A stretch of 47,475 bases of DNA from Nitrososphaerales archaeon (GTDB lineage Archaea; Thermoproteota; Nitrososphaeria; Nitrososphaerales; Gagatemarchaeaceae). The notes beneath the pieces are model-generated. The model did no database searches. It had not been told where the DNA came from and worked only from the letters and a program-made list of their open reading frames with translations. The stretch lies in assembly GCA_032906765.1 (NCBI GenBank), contig JAJTZB010000009.1, positions 1 through 47,475 of the forward strand, given 5' to 3'. Position 1 is the first letter of the stretch. Each line of letters starts with the position of its first letter. The position numbers were made by a program, and so were the translations under genes. Positions 15,567-24,385 of this stretch are shown one piece after another.

Positions 15567-16832
15567 ATGAGCAGGTTCGGCGGAGTCTCTTTGAAGGCTG
15601 TGGCAGCGGGGCTCCTCGCATTCATAGTGATCGGCGGCTTCGCGCTGGCTCTGCTGGGTGTGAACGGAGGCGGCGTCTATTCGAACGGGGCCGCAGCGCC
15701 AGGTCTCTACACAGGCAGCGTGTACAACAAGGAGTTCTCATCTGTCCAAGGCGCACTCAACGGCGTGTTCAGCTTCGGCCCCCTGAGTGGACTCTCCACT
15801 TCTGTTTCGACAGCGACTATGACTGCGACCACGGAAGCGATTCCGCAGCCTCCCACCGTAGTTCTGGGAGGACAGCGTTCGACTGGGTCCACGGGGCCAC
15901 AAAGTCAGGCCGGAGGCCCATCGGGCAACGGCAGTCGCCTCGTCGAGTTCTTCAGCAACGTCACGATGGAATCGCCCAACCCGTCGTCGCTTGCCTCGAG
16001 GGTAATCGGACTGGCATACTCCGTCGGAGGTTACGTCGCATACCAGTCCACGTACAGCGGCTCATCGTATGTAATCATCAGGGTCCCAGCCTCGACATAC
16101 GAGCAGGTGCTGAGCCAGGTGCAGACCATGGGGAACGTCACAAGCCTGACATCGACCTCGAACGATGTGACGGTGCAGTACACCAATCTCAACGCGACGC
16201 TCGTGTCGCTGGAAGCAGAGCAGCAGGCGCTGCTCCGCCTGATCAATGTGTCGACCACGGTTAACGACACTCTGGCAATAGAGGCCCGTCTGCAGTCGGT
16301 CGACGCGCAGATCAACTTCGTCCAGAGCGAGATACTCCAGACGCAGAGGCTCGTCACCTACTCTACAATCGCCGTCTCGATCTCGAAGTCGGTCCAGCCC
16401 AAACCGCTCTCGATGACGCTCAGCGCGACGCCGAAGAGCGGCGTCAGCCCCCTCGGCGTGACGTTCAACGCAGTCGTGAACGGAGGAAGTCAGCCGTATC
16501 TCGTCAACTACAACTTCGGCGACGGAACCTCGCAGCAGGGGCAGATAGTAATCCACCAATTCTACGGAGCGGGGGACTACAACGTGACGGTCTCCGCCAC
16601 CGACTCGACCGGCAACGTGATGATGGCCTCGGCAATGGTCCATGTCTCAGCCGCGCCCACATCAGTCGGGTTCGGCGATTTCCCCACTACACTGGCCAAC
16701 CTACTTGTTCGCGTCGTAGAGGGAATCGCTGAGGTCGCTGTCATCGTACTGCCCGCTGCCGGCGTCCTCGCGCTCGTGATCCTTCCGTTCAGAAGGCGGA
16801 GCAGGGCTCGCAACGAAGTCAAGCAGGGCTAG
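15567..16832 (+). CDS. DUF4349 and PKD domain surface protein
   Basis: ATG at 15567 was chosen because it opens on a membrane helix (residues 9-30); the frame is open upstream to 15465. The 421-residue protein has an exported Ser/Thr-rich linker, then a DUF4349 domain (about 124-305) with its central coiled coil (LEAEQQALLRLINVSTTVND), then a PKD domain (about 312-375) with NFGDGTSQQG and GDYNVTVSATD, and a C-terminal membrane helix (387-408) with an Arg-rich tail inside the cell. Both ends are membrane-anchored, and the domains face outside. DUF4349 function is unknown; PKD domains mediate protein or carbohydrate contacts. Confidence 0.8.
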   Translation: MSRFGGVSLKAVAAGLLAFIVIGGFALALLGVNGGGVYSNGAAAPGLYTGSVYNKEFSSVQGALNGVFSFGPLSGLSTSVSTATMTATTEAIPQPPTVVLGGQRSTGSTGPQSQAGGPSGNGSRLVEFFSNVTMESPNPSSLASRVIGLAYSVGGYVAYQSTYSGSSYVIIRVPASTYEQVLSQVQTMGNVTSLTSTSNDVTVQYTNLNATLVSLEAEQQALLRLINVSTTVNDTLAIEARLQSVDAQINFVQSEILQTQRLVTYSTIAVSISKSVQPKPLSMTLSATPKSGVSPLGVTFNAVVNGGSQPYLVNYNFGDGTSQQGQIVIHQFYGAGDYNVTVSATDSTGNVMMASAMVHVSAAPTSVGFGDFPTTLANLLVRVVEGIAEVAVIVLPAAGVLALVILPFRRRSRARNEVKQG

Positions 16833-17007
16833 CCTGCTGAGCCGCGTTCTCCTTCTTGTTCTTCTTGTAGTAGATGTAGACGATGATTGGACCCGATATG
16901 AGCAGTACGGCGACTATGGCGAGCATCGACCAAGAGAGGACGTTGGCGATGCTTGGGGGCACATTCGTCAAGAAAGAGGAGAAGAGCATGTCCGATTCCG
17001 CTGCCAC
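16819..17007 (-). CDS. Small single-helix membrane protein
   Basis: A 62-residue protein from a GTG start. One membrane helix (about residues 24-47, VLSWSMLAIVAVLLISGPII) is followed by a Lys/Asn/Gln-rich cytosolic tail. It overlaps the end of the DUF4349/PKD gene tail-to-tail by 14 bases. A TATA-like CTATAAACC lies just upstream in the region shared with the phosphorylase gene. No family is recognised. Confidence 0.5.
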   Translation of the reverse strand: MAAESDMLFSSFLTNVPPSIANVLSWSMLAIVAVLLISGPIIVYIYYKKNKKENAAQQASPA

Positions 17008-17064
17008 TCACCCGCTCCGTGGAGGTTTATAGAAGTATTACGCAGCGAGACAGCGAACGTCGGT

Positions 17065-17859
17065 TTGGCGCGCGCCCATAAGGTGACATTCCCGAAGGCG
17101 GGGGAGAAGCAGAGGTTCGAGTCTGTAATCCGGGCTGAACGGTTCATCCTCGACCTGTACAAGGGACACGTCCCGAAGGTTCCGAAGAGGATTGTCATCA
17201 TCTTCGACCACGTCTTCGAGAAGGAGTTGGCTCACAGGCTCGGCCTCAAAGCCGCGGACGGGTTGTATCCCTACGCGCATGGTGGCTGGATTGCTCGGAA
17301 CCGCAGTTTTGCTCTCTTGAGGATAGGGATAGGCGCACCCTTGGCATCGGTGGCCGTCGAGGAGTTGATCGCAATGGGGGCGAGGAGCTTCCTCATATTG
17401 GGGACGGCCGGCGGACTCGAGAAACCGGAGGCTGGCAGGCTTGTCTTGTGCACGAAGGCGTTGAGGGACGAGGGCACGTCACACCACTACCTCCCGAACT
17501 CGATGTACGTGGAACCAGACAAAGTGCTCACTGGTAGACTGGTGTCGGCCTTAAGGAAGGAAAGAATCGAATTCATCAAGGGGCCAACATGGACGATAGA
17601 TGCCCCGTACATGGAGAGCAAAGAGGAGCTGGATATCTACGCCAGCAAGGGGATCCTGACTGTCGAGATGGAGGCGGCGGCCGTCTTTGCAGTGGCGAAG
17701 GTCAGGAAGGCGAAGGCTGCAGCCGCGTTCGTAGTCTCAGACGTCCTGACGAAGAAGGGATGGTCGGGCTTCGTCGCGGGCAGAAGGAAGACTGACTTCG
17801 AGAACCTCGCGGCTGTTGCCAGGCTCTTTGCGAGGGTCGGCCTGGGCAAGAATTATTAG
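17065..17859 (+). CDS. Nucleoside phosphorylase (PNP/UDP family, uridine-phosphorylase-like)
   Basis: A 264-residue protein from a TTG start, the usual length of the family. Motifs: LLRIGIGAPLASVAVEELIA, GTAGGLEKPEAGRLV (phosphate and ribose region), and TVEMEAAAVFAVAKV with the conserved Met-Glu that binds ribose. It cleaves a nucleoside with phosphate to base and ribose-1-phosphate. The specificity (uridine, purine or methylthioadenosine) cannot be settled from motifs alone; the N-terminal half resembles uridine phosphorylases more. GTTTATAG about 35 bases upstream is a promoter candidate. The stop codon merges into a hairpin before the next gene. Confidence 0.8.
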   Translation: MARAHKVTFPKAGEKQRFESVIRAERFILDLYKGHVPKVPKRIVIIFDHVFEKELAHRLGLKAADGLYPYAHGGWIARNRSFALLRIGIGAPLASVAVEELIAMGARSFLILGTAGGLEKPEAGRLVLCTKALRDEGTSHHYLPNSMYVEPDKVLTGRLVSALRKERIEFIKGPTWTIDAPYMESKEELDIYASKGILTVEMEAAAVFAVAKVRKAKAAAAFVVSDVLTKKGWSGFVAGRRKTDFENLAAVARLFARVGLGKNY

Positions 17860-17878
17860 CGCCCGAGATGTCGGGCGC
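17859..17878 (+). terminator. Perfect 8-bp stem-loop between the phosphorylase and CoA-binding genes
   Basis: The arms GCGCCCGA and TCGGGCGC are exact reverse complements with a four-base loop (GATG). The hairpin begins on the last base of the phosphorylase stop codon and ends six bases before the TTG of the next gene. There is no T tract, so it may act on mRNA processing or on access to the TTG rather than as a classical terminator. Confidence 0.4.
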
Positions 17879-17883
17879 CTCAG

Positions 17884-18318
17884 TTGGCAAGCTCGACTGT
17901 ATCCCCCGAGGACGTAATCAGGAAGTACAGGGTCGTGGCCGTGGTCGGCGCTTCGAAGAACCCGGAGAAGGAGGCGTTCACCGTCCCTGCGTACCTGAAA
18001 GAACACGGCTTCACAATCATACCGATCAACCCCACGACAGACAACGTGAACGGAGCAAAGGCGTATCCGTCGCTGGCCGACTTGCCAGCAGACATCGCGA
18101 AGAGAGTCGATGTTGTCGAGGTCTTCAGGCCGTCGGAGGAGCTCCCCCAGGTGGCGCAGCAGGTTGTCGATATGAAGAACAGGACGGAAAGGCCGTTCGT
18201 CTTTTGGGCGCAGACAGGGCTGGAGAACGAGGAGGCGAAGGGAATCCTCGGGAAGGGAAAGGTCGACTACGTCATGGACGCGTGCATGAGGGTCGTCCAC
18301 CAACTCTACGGCAACTAG
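17884..18318 (+). CDS. CoA-binding domain protein (CoA_binding_2 / YccU-like)
   Basis: A 144-residue Rossmann-fold protein from a TTG start. The family pattern is visible: YRVVAVVGASKNPEKEAFTV, then GFTIIPINPTTDNVNGAKAY, a VDVVEVFRPSEELP strand, and the C-terminal VDYVMDACMRVVHQ with the conserved Cys. These proteins bind CoA or acyl-CoA; the biological role is not settled. It is separated from the phosphorylase gene only by the hairpin, so the two may share a transcript. Confidence 0.8.
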   Translation: MASSTVSPEDVIRKYRVVAVVGASKNPEKEAFTVPAYLKEHGFTIIPINPTTDNVNGAKAYPSLADLPADIAKRVDVVEVFRPSEELPQVAQQVVDMKNRTERPFVFWAQTGLENEEAKGILGKGKVDYVMDACMRVVHQLYGN

Positions 18319-18357
18319 GAGCTGCCTGCTGTGAGGCGCGGGGACGGAAGGATTAGA

Positions 18358-18531
18358 ATGAACACGGCTTGGCACAAGACGAACAAGATGCCGAAGAGGG
18401 CCACGATGGAGCAGAGATTGGAGTGGCACGTCGAACACGCAGACGCGTGCGGATGCAGGCAGATGCCAGCGAGAGTGCGGGCGGAGCTGAAGAGACGGAG
18501 GGTGTCCCATCCCGTCCACCCAACTAATTAG
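18358..18531 (+). CDS. Small conserved protein with CGCR motif
   Basis: A 57-residue protein from the ATG at 18358 (the frame is open to a GTG at 18331). It begins MNTAWHKTNKMPKRATMEQR, then LEWHVEHADACGCRQMP. I recognise this pattern as a small conserved hypothetical protein seen in archaea and bacteria, with an invariant His/Cys cluster that could bind metal. Function unknown. It lies between the CoA-binding and EamA genes on the same strand. Confidence 0.65.
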   Translation: MNTAWHKTNKMPKRATMEQRLEWHVEHADACGCRQMPARVRAELKRRRVSHPVHPTN

Positions 18532-18557
18532 CCCCTTCTGCGGGCCTGGCGCCGAGG

Positions 18558-19397
18558 TTGCTCAACCCCGTCTACGGACTTGTCCCGTCATTCATCTGGG
18601 CGTTCAGTCCGATATACTACCGCGTCTTCATGAAGAGGTTCGACTCCCTCACCCTCAATCTGATTAGGACTTCGACAGCTTCGCTCGTCCTCCTCCTGCC
18701 GGCGCTCTACTTCGGCTTCGGCCATGGGTTCTACTACGCACTCGCCAGCGGGGCAGTCACCCTCGCCGTGGGGGACACGCTATTCCTGCGGTCTATTCGC
18801 GAGATGGGCGCCTCGGTCGCCGCGCCAGTCGTATACACATACGTACTCTTCGTACAGCTTGCAGCCCCGGCAGTCGGAGAGGTCGTCCCGCTGACCAACT
18901 TCTTGGCGGCCGCCATGGTCATCGCGGGTGTCTACATTCTCTCAAGGGACAAGGGGGGCAAGCCTAGGGCCAAGGGCATAGCGTTCGGTATCGGCGCTGG
19001 CCTCGTCTGGACTGTTGGCCAGGAGCTGATCAAGGTGGCGACCAACACGGGAGGGAGCGTGGTGACAATCACGTTCGGGAGGAACGCGGCAGCCGCTGTA
19101 GGGATCGGGCTTGCCGTGCTCGCATCTGGGAGGCTGAAGAGGTGGCCAGAGGGCGTGACAGCCAAGGAGCTCGCCTTCGTCGCCTTCATCGCCGCAACTG
19201 ACCTAGTGGTGGGCTCGCTCTTCTTCGTGTACTCCATCTCTCTCGTCGGTCTCGCACTGACAGTGATTCTGACCAGTCTCTCGCCGCTGCTCACCCAGGC
19301 CTTCTCCAAGGCGCTCGGAAAGGAGAGCCCTTCGAGGATGGAGTTCCTGGGCGGAGTCATAATAGTGGCCGCCCTAGTCCTGGCAGTGGCCCTCTAA
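18558..19397 (+). CDS. EamA-family (drug/metabolite superfamily) transporter
   Basis: A 279-residue protein from a TTG start with ten predicted membrane helices in two repeated halves of about 135 residues, the EamA layout. Conserved features: PSFIWAFSPIYYRVFMKR at helix 1, LRSIREMGASVAAPVVYTYV at helices 3-4, and a second-half equivalent near VYSISLVGLALTVILTSLSP. It exports or imports small metabolites across the cytoplasmic membrane; the substrate cannot be predicted. Confidence 0.8.
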   Translation: MLNPVYGLVPSFIWAFSPIYYRVFMKRFDSLTLNLIRTSTASLVLLLPALYFGFGHGFYYALASGAVTLAVGDTLFLRSIREMGASVAAPVVYTYVLFVQLAAPAVGEVVPLTNFLAAAMVIAGVYILSRDKGGKPRAKGIAFGIGAGLVWTVGQELIKVATNTGGSVVTITFGRNAAAAVGIGLAVLASGRLKRWPEGVTAKELAFVAFIAATDLVVGSLFFVYSISLVGLALTVILTSLSPLLTQAFSKALGKESPSRMEFLGGVIIVAALVLAVAL

Positions 19398-19449
19398 CGC
19401 TGGAAAGTCTTATCCGCGGCCCCACTGGGCGGGCGGTTCGAATAGTCAG

Positions 19450-20889
19450 TTGCAGTACAAGTATGTAGTCCTGACCAACACGACGATAGGCGCGTTCATG
19501 GCGATCCTCGACGCCAACGTCGTGCTGATTGCCCTCCCTACGATCATAGCGAGGCTGCCAGGGACCAGCACCTTTGACGGGGTTTGGATAATCATGGGAT
19601 ACATGCTGATCACTGCGACGCTGCTCCTGACTTTCGGCAGGCTATCCGACGTGTTCGGCAGGGTTAGGTTATACACACTCGGCTTCGCGGTCTTCACGGT
19701 CGGCTCTGCATTGTGCAGCCTCTCTCCCAACGGCACCGCGCTAGTTGCGTTCCGGCTGGTCCAGGGGACCGGGGGCGCTCTGATCTTCTCCAACAGCACT
19801 GCAATCCTGACAGATGTCTTCCCCCCGCAGGAGAGGGGCAAGGCGCTCGGAATCAATCAAGTGGCGGGCACCGTGGGGTCGGTCGGGGGCCTTGTCGTCG
19901 GGGGGATTCTGACTGGTTCCCTCGGTTGGCAGTCTATCTTCTGGATCAACATCCCGGTCGGAGCTTTCGCAACAGTTTGGGCCTACACGAGGTTGAGGGA
20001 GACTTCCTCGCCGAGCAGAGGGGAGAGGTTGGACCCAATCGGCAACGCGCTATTCGCTGTCGGGCTCTCGGCATTCCTCCTGGGCCTGACACTCGGCGCC
20101 ATATCGGGTTGGAGCGTGGCGCTAGTGGGGACTACCCTCGTGGGGCTTGCGATGCTCGGCGCTTTCGTCTTCGTCGAATCCAAGGTCAAGTTCCCCATGA
20201 TGGACCTGTCGCTGTTTAGGAACAGGGCGTTTTCCGCTGGCATACTCAGCAACCTTCTCAGCTTCGTGGCGAGGGGGGCCCTCTCGCTCATGCTCGTCTT
20301 CTACTTCCAGGGCGCGCTGGGACTCAACGCCCTGTCGGCCGGCCTGATGCTTGTGCCCTTCTCGCTCGCGTTCGTGAGCTTCGGGCCCCTCAGCGGCTAC
20401 CTGTCGGACAGGTTCGGCTCGAGATGGTTCGCTACAGCAGGAGTCCTCATTAGCGCCGGAGCGATCTTTTGGTTCTCAGTATTCCCCTTCGGCGCGCCAT
20501 ACGGCGAGCTTGTGATACCTATGGTCATGGCTGGGATAGGAGGAGGGATGTTCATCGCGCCAAACATAGCGTCAATCATGAACGCTACACCGCCTGCAAG
20601 GAGGGGCGTCGCATCCGGGATGTCTTCGACGTTGGTCAACACCGGCTTCCTTTTGAGCTTGGGCTTCGCGTTCGCAATCATGGCTGTGAGCGTGCCAATC
20701 TCCACTCTGCAGGCTATCTTCGCAGGACAGGCTGTGACGATCGACCCACTGGGTATCCAGCTGTTCATCGGTTCTATGCGCAAGGTCTTCATGGTGATGG
20801 CTGCTGTGAGCCTCATCGCAGCAATCCCCGCCTCCATGACGGGCCCTCGGGTCAGCCAAAAGGTCTATACGGGCGAGCAGGTCGAGTAG
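19450..20889 (+). CDS. MFS transporter, DHA2-type (14 helices)
   Basis: A 479-residue protein from a TTG start. Motifs: LDANVVLIALPTI (motif D1 at helix 1), GRLSDVFGRVRLY (motif A between helices 2 and 3), FRLVQGTGGALIFSNSTAIL (motif B), and a conserved PPQERGKALGINQ loop. The length and 14 hydrophobic stretches fit the DHA2 drug:proton antiporter family. It is followed after two bases by the YHS mini-gene, which suggests a shared transcript. The physiological substrate is unknown. Confidence 0.85.
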   Translation: MQYKYVVLTNTTIGAFMAILDANVVLIALPTIIARLPGTSTFDGVWIIMGYMLITATLLLTFGRLSDVFGRVRLYTLGFAVFTVGSALCSLSPNGTALVAFRLVQGTGGALIFSNSTAILTDVFPPQERGKALGINQVAGTVGSVGGLVVGGILTGSLGWQSIFWINIPVGAFATVWAYTRLRETSSPSRGERLDPIGNALFAVGLSAFLLGLTLGAISGWSVALVGTTLVGLAMLGAFVFVESKVKFPMMDLSLFRNRAFSAGILSNLLSFVARGALSLMLVFYFQGALGLNALSAGLMLVPFSLAFVSFGPLSGYLSDRFGSRWFATAGVLISAGAIFWFSVFPFGAPYGELVIPMVMAGIGGGMFIAPNIASIMNATPPARRGVASGMSSTLVNTGFLLSLGFAFAIMAVSVPISTLQAIFAGQAVTIDPLGIQLFIGSMRKVFMVMAAVSLIAAIPASMTGPRVSQKVYTGEQVE

Positions 20890-20891
20890 GT

Positions 20892-21038
20892 TTGTTGGCA
20901 ACGGACCCGGTCTGCAAGATGAGGGTGGACGAGAAGTCGGCCAGGTTCAAGTCTGACCACAAGGGAACGACCTACTACTTCTGCTCCGCAGGGTGCATGT
21001 AGGCCTTTGACGCAGACCAGGCGAAGTTCGCAAAGTAG
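20892..21038 (+). pseudogene. YHS-domain mini-gene interrupted by an in-frame TAG
   Basis: From TTG at 20892 (or 20895) the frame reads TDPVCKMRVDEKSARF, then GTTYYFCSAGCM, then TAG at 21000-21002, and continues AFDADQAKFAK to a TAG at 21036. This is a textbook YHS (metal-binding) domain in which the codon between the last Cys/Met and AFD, normally Lys, Glu or Arg, is a stop. All metal-binding cysteines precede the stop. A nonsense mutation, a base error or stop-codon readthrough could explain it. It follows the MFS gene by two bases and faces the end of HerA. Confidence 0.7.
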
Positions 21039-21043
21039 TGCGC

Positions 21044-24000
21044 TCACTTCAGGCTGTCAACGACGTAGGACTCGTTGTTCTCTGTCTTCAGGAAGACCGG
21101 GACGTTCCTCTGCTTCGAAGCCTTGAATGAAACGAAGAGCCATTCGCCAGTCCCCAGGTCGGCCGAGCGCTCCAAGACCTCGTACGGGAGGGCGAAGGCG
21201 TCGGCTATCACCATTCTGTCGTACATCCTTGGGAGCGTGCTGACGAAGTAGCTGTGGAGCTGCTGGAGAGCGTTGACGTTCAGCCTCGCCACCCTCTGGG
21301 TGGCCATCCAGCAGTGGACCCTGTACTTCCTCCCCTGACGGAGCAGCTGCTCCACAGCGCGGTTCGACTGGGTTGTGAACTCCCTCTCCGTGTGCTCGTC
21401 AGGGATGTACTCCTGCGCCTCGTCGAGCACTACTAGGACACGCTGCTTGTTCCCGTGCTTCTTCTTCAAGAAGAGCAGGCGGCGGATGAGCCTCTCAGTG
21501 GCCTGCCTCGCCATCATCGGCTCCGGCAGGTAGAGAATATTCAGCTTGGCTCCAGCCCCCTTCGCCAGCCGCTCTGCCAGCCTCTCGGGGTTGAGCCTCG
21601 AGCTCGCCTGATCGCCTGAGGCCCCGGATTCGAGCATCTCTATTATGAGGTCGAGGTCTCCCTTCAACCCGGACATCTGGTGGACCTTCCCGCGCACGTC
21701 CGTCAGTTGCAATGCCAGCGCCTTCCTCGCCTCGTCGTCGAGGTCTGTGAGCTTCGCGCTCGGACGTAGGCTCCGCGTCTCGTAGAGCTCCAATGTGAAT
21801 GACGACAGCCCTATCTTCGCAGCCGTCCCTCCCGCCTTTCCGCTCTCCGCCGCGTTCTCGAGCAGCGTCTGTATCCAACCGAGGTCAATCCCACCTTCCT
21901 GACGGAGCGAGAGCCTCTCGACGCCACCCTTGTAGACCGCTGCGAGCGCGTCTTCTATCGCCTTCCTCCCGACAGAGTCCTCAAGGCTCTCCGGGATTGT
22001 CTGGGAGCTGACGAACTCCTCGGCTGAGTCGAAGATCTCAGTGCTGAGGACCTTGGCGTCCTTTCCGAGGAGGTCCAGAAGGTTGACGGTGTACTCGCCG
22101 GCGATGTCCAGAATCACTACGGTCAGGCTTGGGTCCCTGCTGAGCGCCCGCCGTATCAGCGAGCTCGAGAGGTTGCTCTTGCCTGAACCGGTGTTGTGGC
22201 AGAACACTCCGCCGAAACCTGCGAGAAAGCTCTCGTCCCCCGGCACGGACACGTCGTAGACGAATGGGGAGGTCGGAGCGACCTCCTCAATCGCTTCGAT
22301 TTCGTAGAACGTAAGTTCAGAGTCAACGAGGCGTCTGACGTATTCGAACTCGTGGTCAGCTTCCAGGAGAAGCTGCGTGACGGCAACTGCGTTTCCATTC
22401 TTCGTGAGGTACCTCTCAAAGCCTCTCCTGTAGACGCCGTCGTGTCTGGCTTCGTCTGCAGACTTGGGCAGGCCTTGATAGGATTCCAACCTCTCAATCC
22501 TGCCACCGACCTCTTCCAGCAATCTTCTCCCCACACGCAGTCCAGAACGTGCAACGTGGGATGGGTGTTGGAGCATCGAGTGTAATGACTTCGGGAGCTG
22601 AGTCGCAGGGAAGCTCGGCTCCGCCCTCCCTCTCCTGGGTCGCACTCTGTCGACCTGGAGTTCCCTGGCTCGCGGGAACCGAAGCTGGAATCGCGGGCGT
22701 GCATTGACTGGCCTCCCTTCGATGACCGTGCGCGTGTTGGGTAGCCATCTGCTGACCGTGGCTACAGTGCCTTCGAGCGAGAGCATGTACATCACGTCGT
22801 TCATCAGCGCTTGAGAAACGGTGACCCCGTAGTCCCCTAATGCCCACGCTTGTAGGAATGCCCTCCTGACCTCGACAGGCGAGTTCAGGACCACGAGCGG
22901 CACCCTCTTGTTAGCTGCGCCGTGACCGACAAGGCTCGAGAAGAGCCGAGCGAGAATCCTGTGGTTGAACGAGATGCGGATGGCGTTCTTCCCGTGCTTC
23001 GACGTTCTCGGCGCTATCCCGAACTTGTTGCTTAGGATGCGTCTGAGGTCCCTGACTATTTGCAGGTCAGTCCTGCTCAGGGTGAACTCGACCTTGTACG
23101 AGCATCGCGCTCTGATGCTGACATGTCCCTCGGCTGCGAAATAGCCTAGCAACTTCGCCAGGTCGGAATCGACCACGAGCCTTGTTGGCGTCGGCTGCCG
23201 GCATCCCTTGTAGCTAAGTCGCCCATTCTTTCGAGATTCCTCGCCCAACCTCTCCCAGTAGGTGAGCGGAAGCGCTCTGGAATGCCTCCATCGCGACCGC
23301 TTCCAACTCGGAATCCTCGAATCCAGGGCGCTGAACGCTTCCGGCTGGACACCGACCACTGAAATCCCCTCCCCATCCCCCTTGCAAATCTCCGCCAAGT
23401 CGCAAGTGATTGGTTGTGACTGCTCGGAGAGCAACGTCCTGCTCCCGACCAGCGAGTCGCCCACGCGAAGCTCATCGGACGGCAGGCATTGGATTCTCCC
23501 GTCTCTTAGCACGAAGAGCGAATGCCCTGGCGTTACGGTCACAGCTCTTCCAGTCCTGGCGCGAAACCTAAGCAGCTTGCCCTCGTAGCGATGCCTGAAG
23601 ACGTACTGGACAGGAGACCACTTGACGTCCATCGATTCTCGGTCGAAACTGAGGACCTCTACGGACGCTGTGTAGGCCCGGCCTTCCTTTGAGTCGACGA
23701 AGTGTCGGTCGACCAAGTCTCCGATTGGCTCAATGATCAGTTGACCGTCCTTTCTGTAGACGATCGGCTCGTAGTGGTCGAGGCTGAAGCCGAAGAAACC
23801 GCAGTGGTAACGAATCAGGTTGTCCATGCTGGCTGTGTAAGGGAGGTCGAACCCAGACATCCTTCCGATCTCCTCGCCCTGCTCCTCGCAGAGGAACTTC
23901 TCCACTGCTGACTTGGAGAGCAGAAACGCCCTTGCCCCGGGCAGTGGCACGTGAGGGGCCCTGGAAAACTCCAGGTCCTGACCAGACACCCTTGCCACGT

Positions 24001-24385
24001 AGAAGGTCGGAATGGCTGCGAGGTCGATCCACGTTTCCTGGGACTTGCCCCAGCTCTCCTTGATCGTGTCCAGGTACTCCTTCCTGAGGAGTGTGGGCAT
24101 CGAGGAGTCCACCCCTGAGAGCTGGTAGTGGGTTGGTGTTACCCCGACGACCTCGTAAATGACGTATCGCGTCTCACCGTCGACGTTCCTTTCTATTGCA
24201 GCGAAGCTCGGCGAGTAAAGCCTGTCGAGGACCTTGTAGCTGAAGCGAGCTTCAAGGATTGCCAGCGGGTTGGAGACTGTAAGCTCCCTGCCCTCGCTCT
24301 TGGATGTCCTGGTCGCGATTGTGGTGCGCTTGAGCCTCGCGTCGAACTCCCCGTCCATGTCGTCGAATGCACTGGACTGTGTCAA
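21044..24385 (-). CDS. herA: HerA-type DNA translocase ATPase, interrupted by an intein
   Basis: A 1113-residue precursor; start TTG whose last bases overlap the NurA stop (TTGA). Removing the 531-residue intein leaves 582 residues. The N-extein (1-200) is the beta-barrel region ending HCGFFGF; the C-extein begins TGSGKSN, so splicing rebuilds the Walker A loop GFTGSGKSN. Walker B is VLVVLDEAQEY near precursor residue 985. HerA forms a hexamer that translocates on DNA and feeds ends to the NurA nuclease encoded directly upstream, for end resection in recombination repair. Without splicing the ATPase could not bind ATP. Confidence 0.9.
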   Translation of the reverse strand: MTQSSAFDDMDGEFDARLKRTTIATRTSKSEGRELTVSNPLAILEARFSYKVLDRLYSPSFAAIERNVDGETRYVIYEVVGVTPTHYQLSGVDSSMPTLLRKEYLDTIKESWGKSQETWIDLAAIPTFYVARVSGQDLEFSRAPHVPLPGARAFLLSKSAVEKFLCEEQGEEIGRMSGFDLPYTASMDNLIRYHCGFFGFSLDHYEPIVYRKDGQLIIEPIGDLVDRHFVDSKEGRAYTASVEVLSFDRESMDVKWSPVQYVFRHRYEGKLLRFRARTGRAVTVTPGHSLFVLRDGRIQCLPSDELRVGDSLVGSRTLLSEQSQPITCDLAEICKGDGEGISVVGVQPEAFSALDSRIPSWKRSRWRHSRALPLTYWERLGEESRKNGRLSYKGCRQPTPTRLVVDSDLAKLLGYFAAEGHVSIRARCSYKVEFTLSRTDLQIVRDLRRILSNKFGIAPRTSKHGKNAIRISFNHRILARLFSSLVGHGAANKRVPLVVLNSPVEVRRAFLQAWALGDYGVTVSQALMNDVMYMLSLEGTVATVSRWLPNTRTVIEGRPVNARPRFQLRFPRARELQVDRVRPRRGRAEPSFPATQLPKSLHSMLQHPSHVARSGLRVGRRLLEEVGGRIERLESYQGLPKSADEARHDGVYRRGFERYLTKNGNAVAVTQLLLEADHEFEYVRRLVDSELTFYEIEAIEEVAPTSPFVYDVSVPGDESFLAGFGGVFCHNTGSGKSNLSSSLIRRALSRDPSLTVVILDIAGEYTVNLLDLLGKDAKVLSTEIFDSAEEFVSSQTIPESLEDSVGRKAIEDALAAVYKGGVERLSLRQEGGIDLGWIQTLLENAAESGKAGGTAAKIGLSSFTLELYETRSLRPSAKLTDLDDEARKALALQLTDVRGKVHQMSGLKGDLDLIIEMLESGASGDQASSRLNPERLAERLAKGAGAKLNILYLPEPMMARQATERLIRRLLFLKKKHGNKQRVLVVLDEAQEYIPDEHTEREFTTQSNRAVEQLLRQGRKYRVHCWMATQRVARLNVNALQQLHSYFVSTLPRMYDRMVIADAFALPYEVLERSADLGTGEWLFVSFKASKQRNVPVFLKTENNESYVVDSLK
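22193..23785 (-). mobile_element. Intein in HerA (LAGLIDADG type, Ser1/Thr+1)
   Basis: 531 residues, precursor 201-731. It starts SLDHYEPIVYRKDG (Ser1 nucleophile) and contains block B VTVTPGHSLFVL. The LAGLIDADG helices are KLLGYFAAEG (411-420) and FLQAWALGDYG (510-520), the second being diverged. It ends FVYDVSVPGDESFLAGFGG, then VFCHN, followed by Thr+1. The C-terminal His-Asn and the Thr+1 nucleophile are intact, so splicing is expected. Family resemblance is to archaeal DNA-polymerase-type inteins. The insertion site is inside the P-loop of HerA. Confidence 0.9.

Noticed and set aside
17737-18519. 260-codon - frame
   Set aside because: Antisense to the phosphorylase tail, the CoA-binding gene and the CGCR gene, all of which have recognisable motifs.
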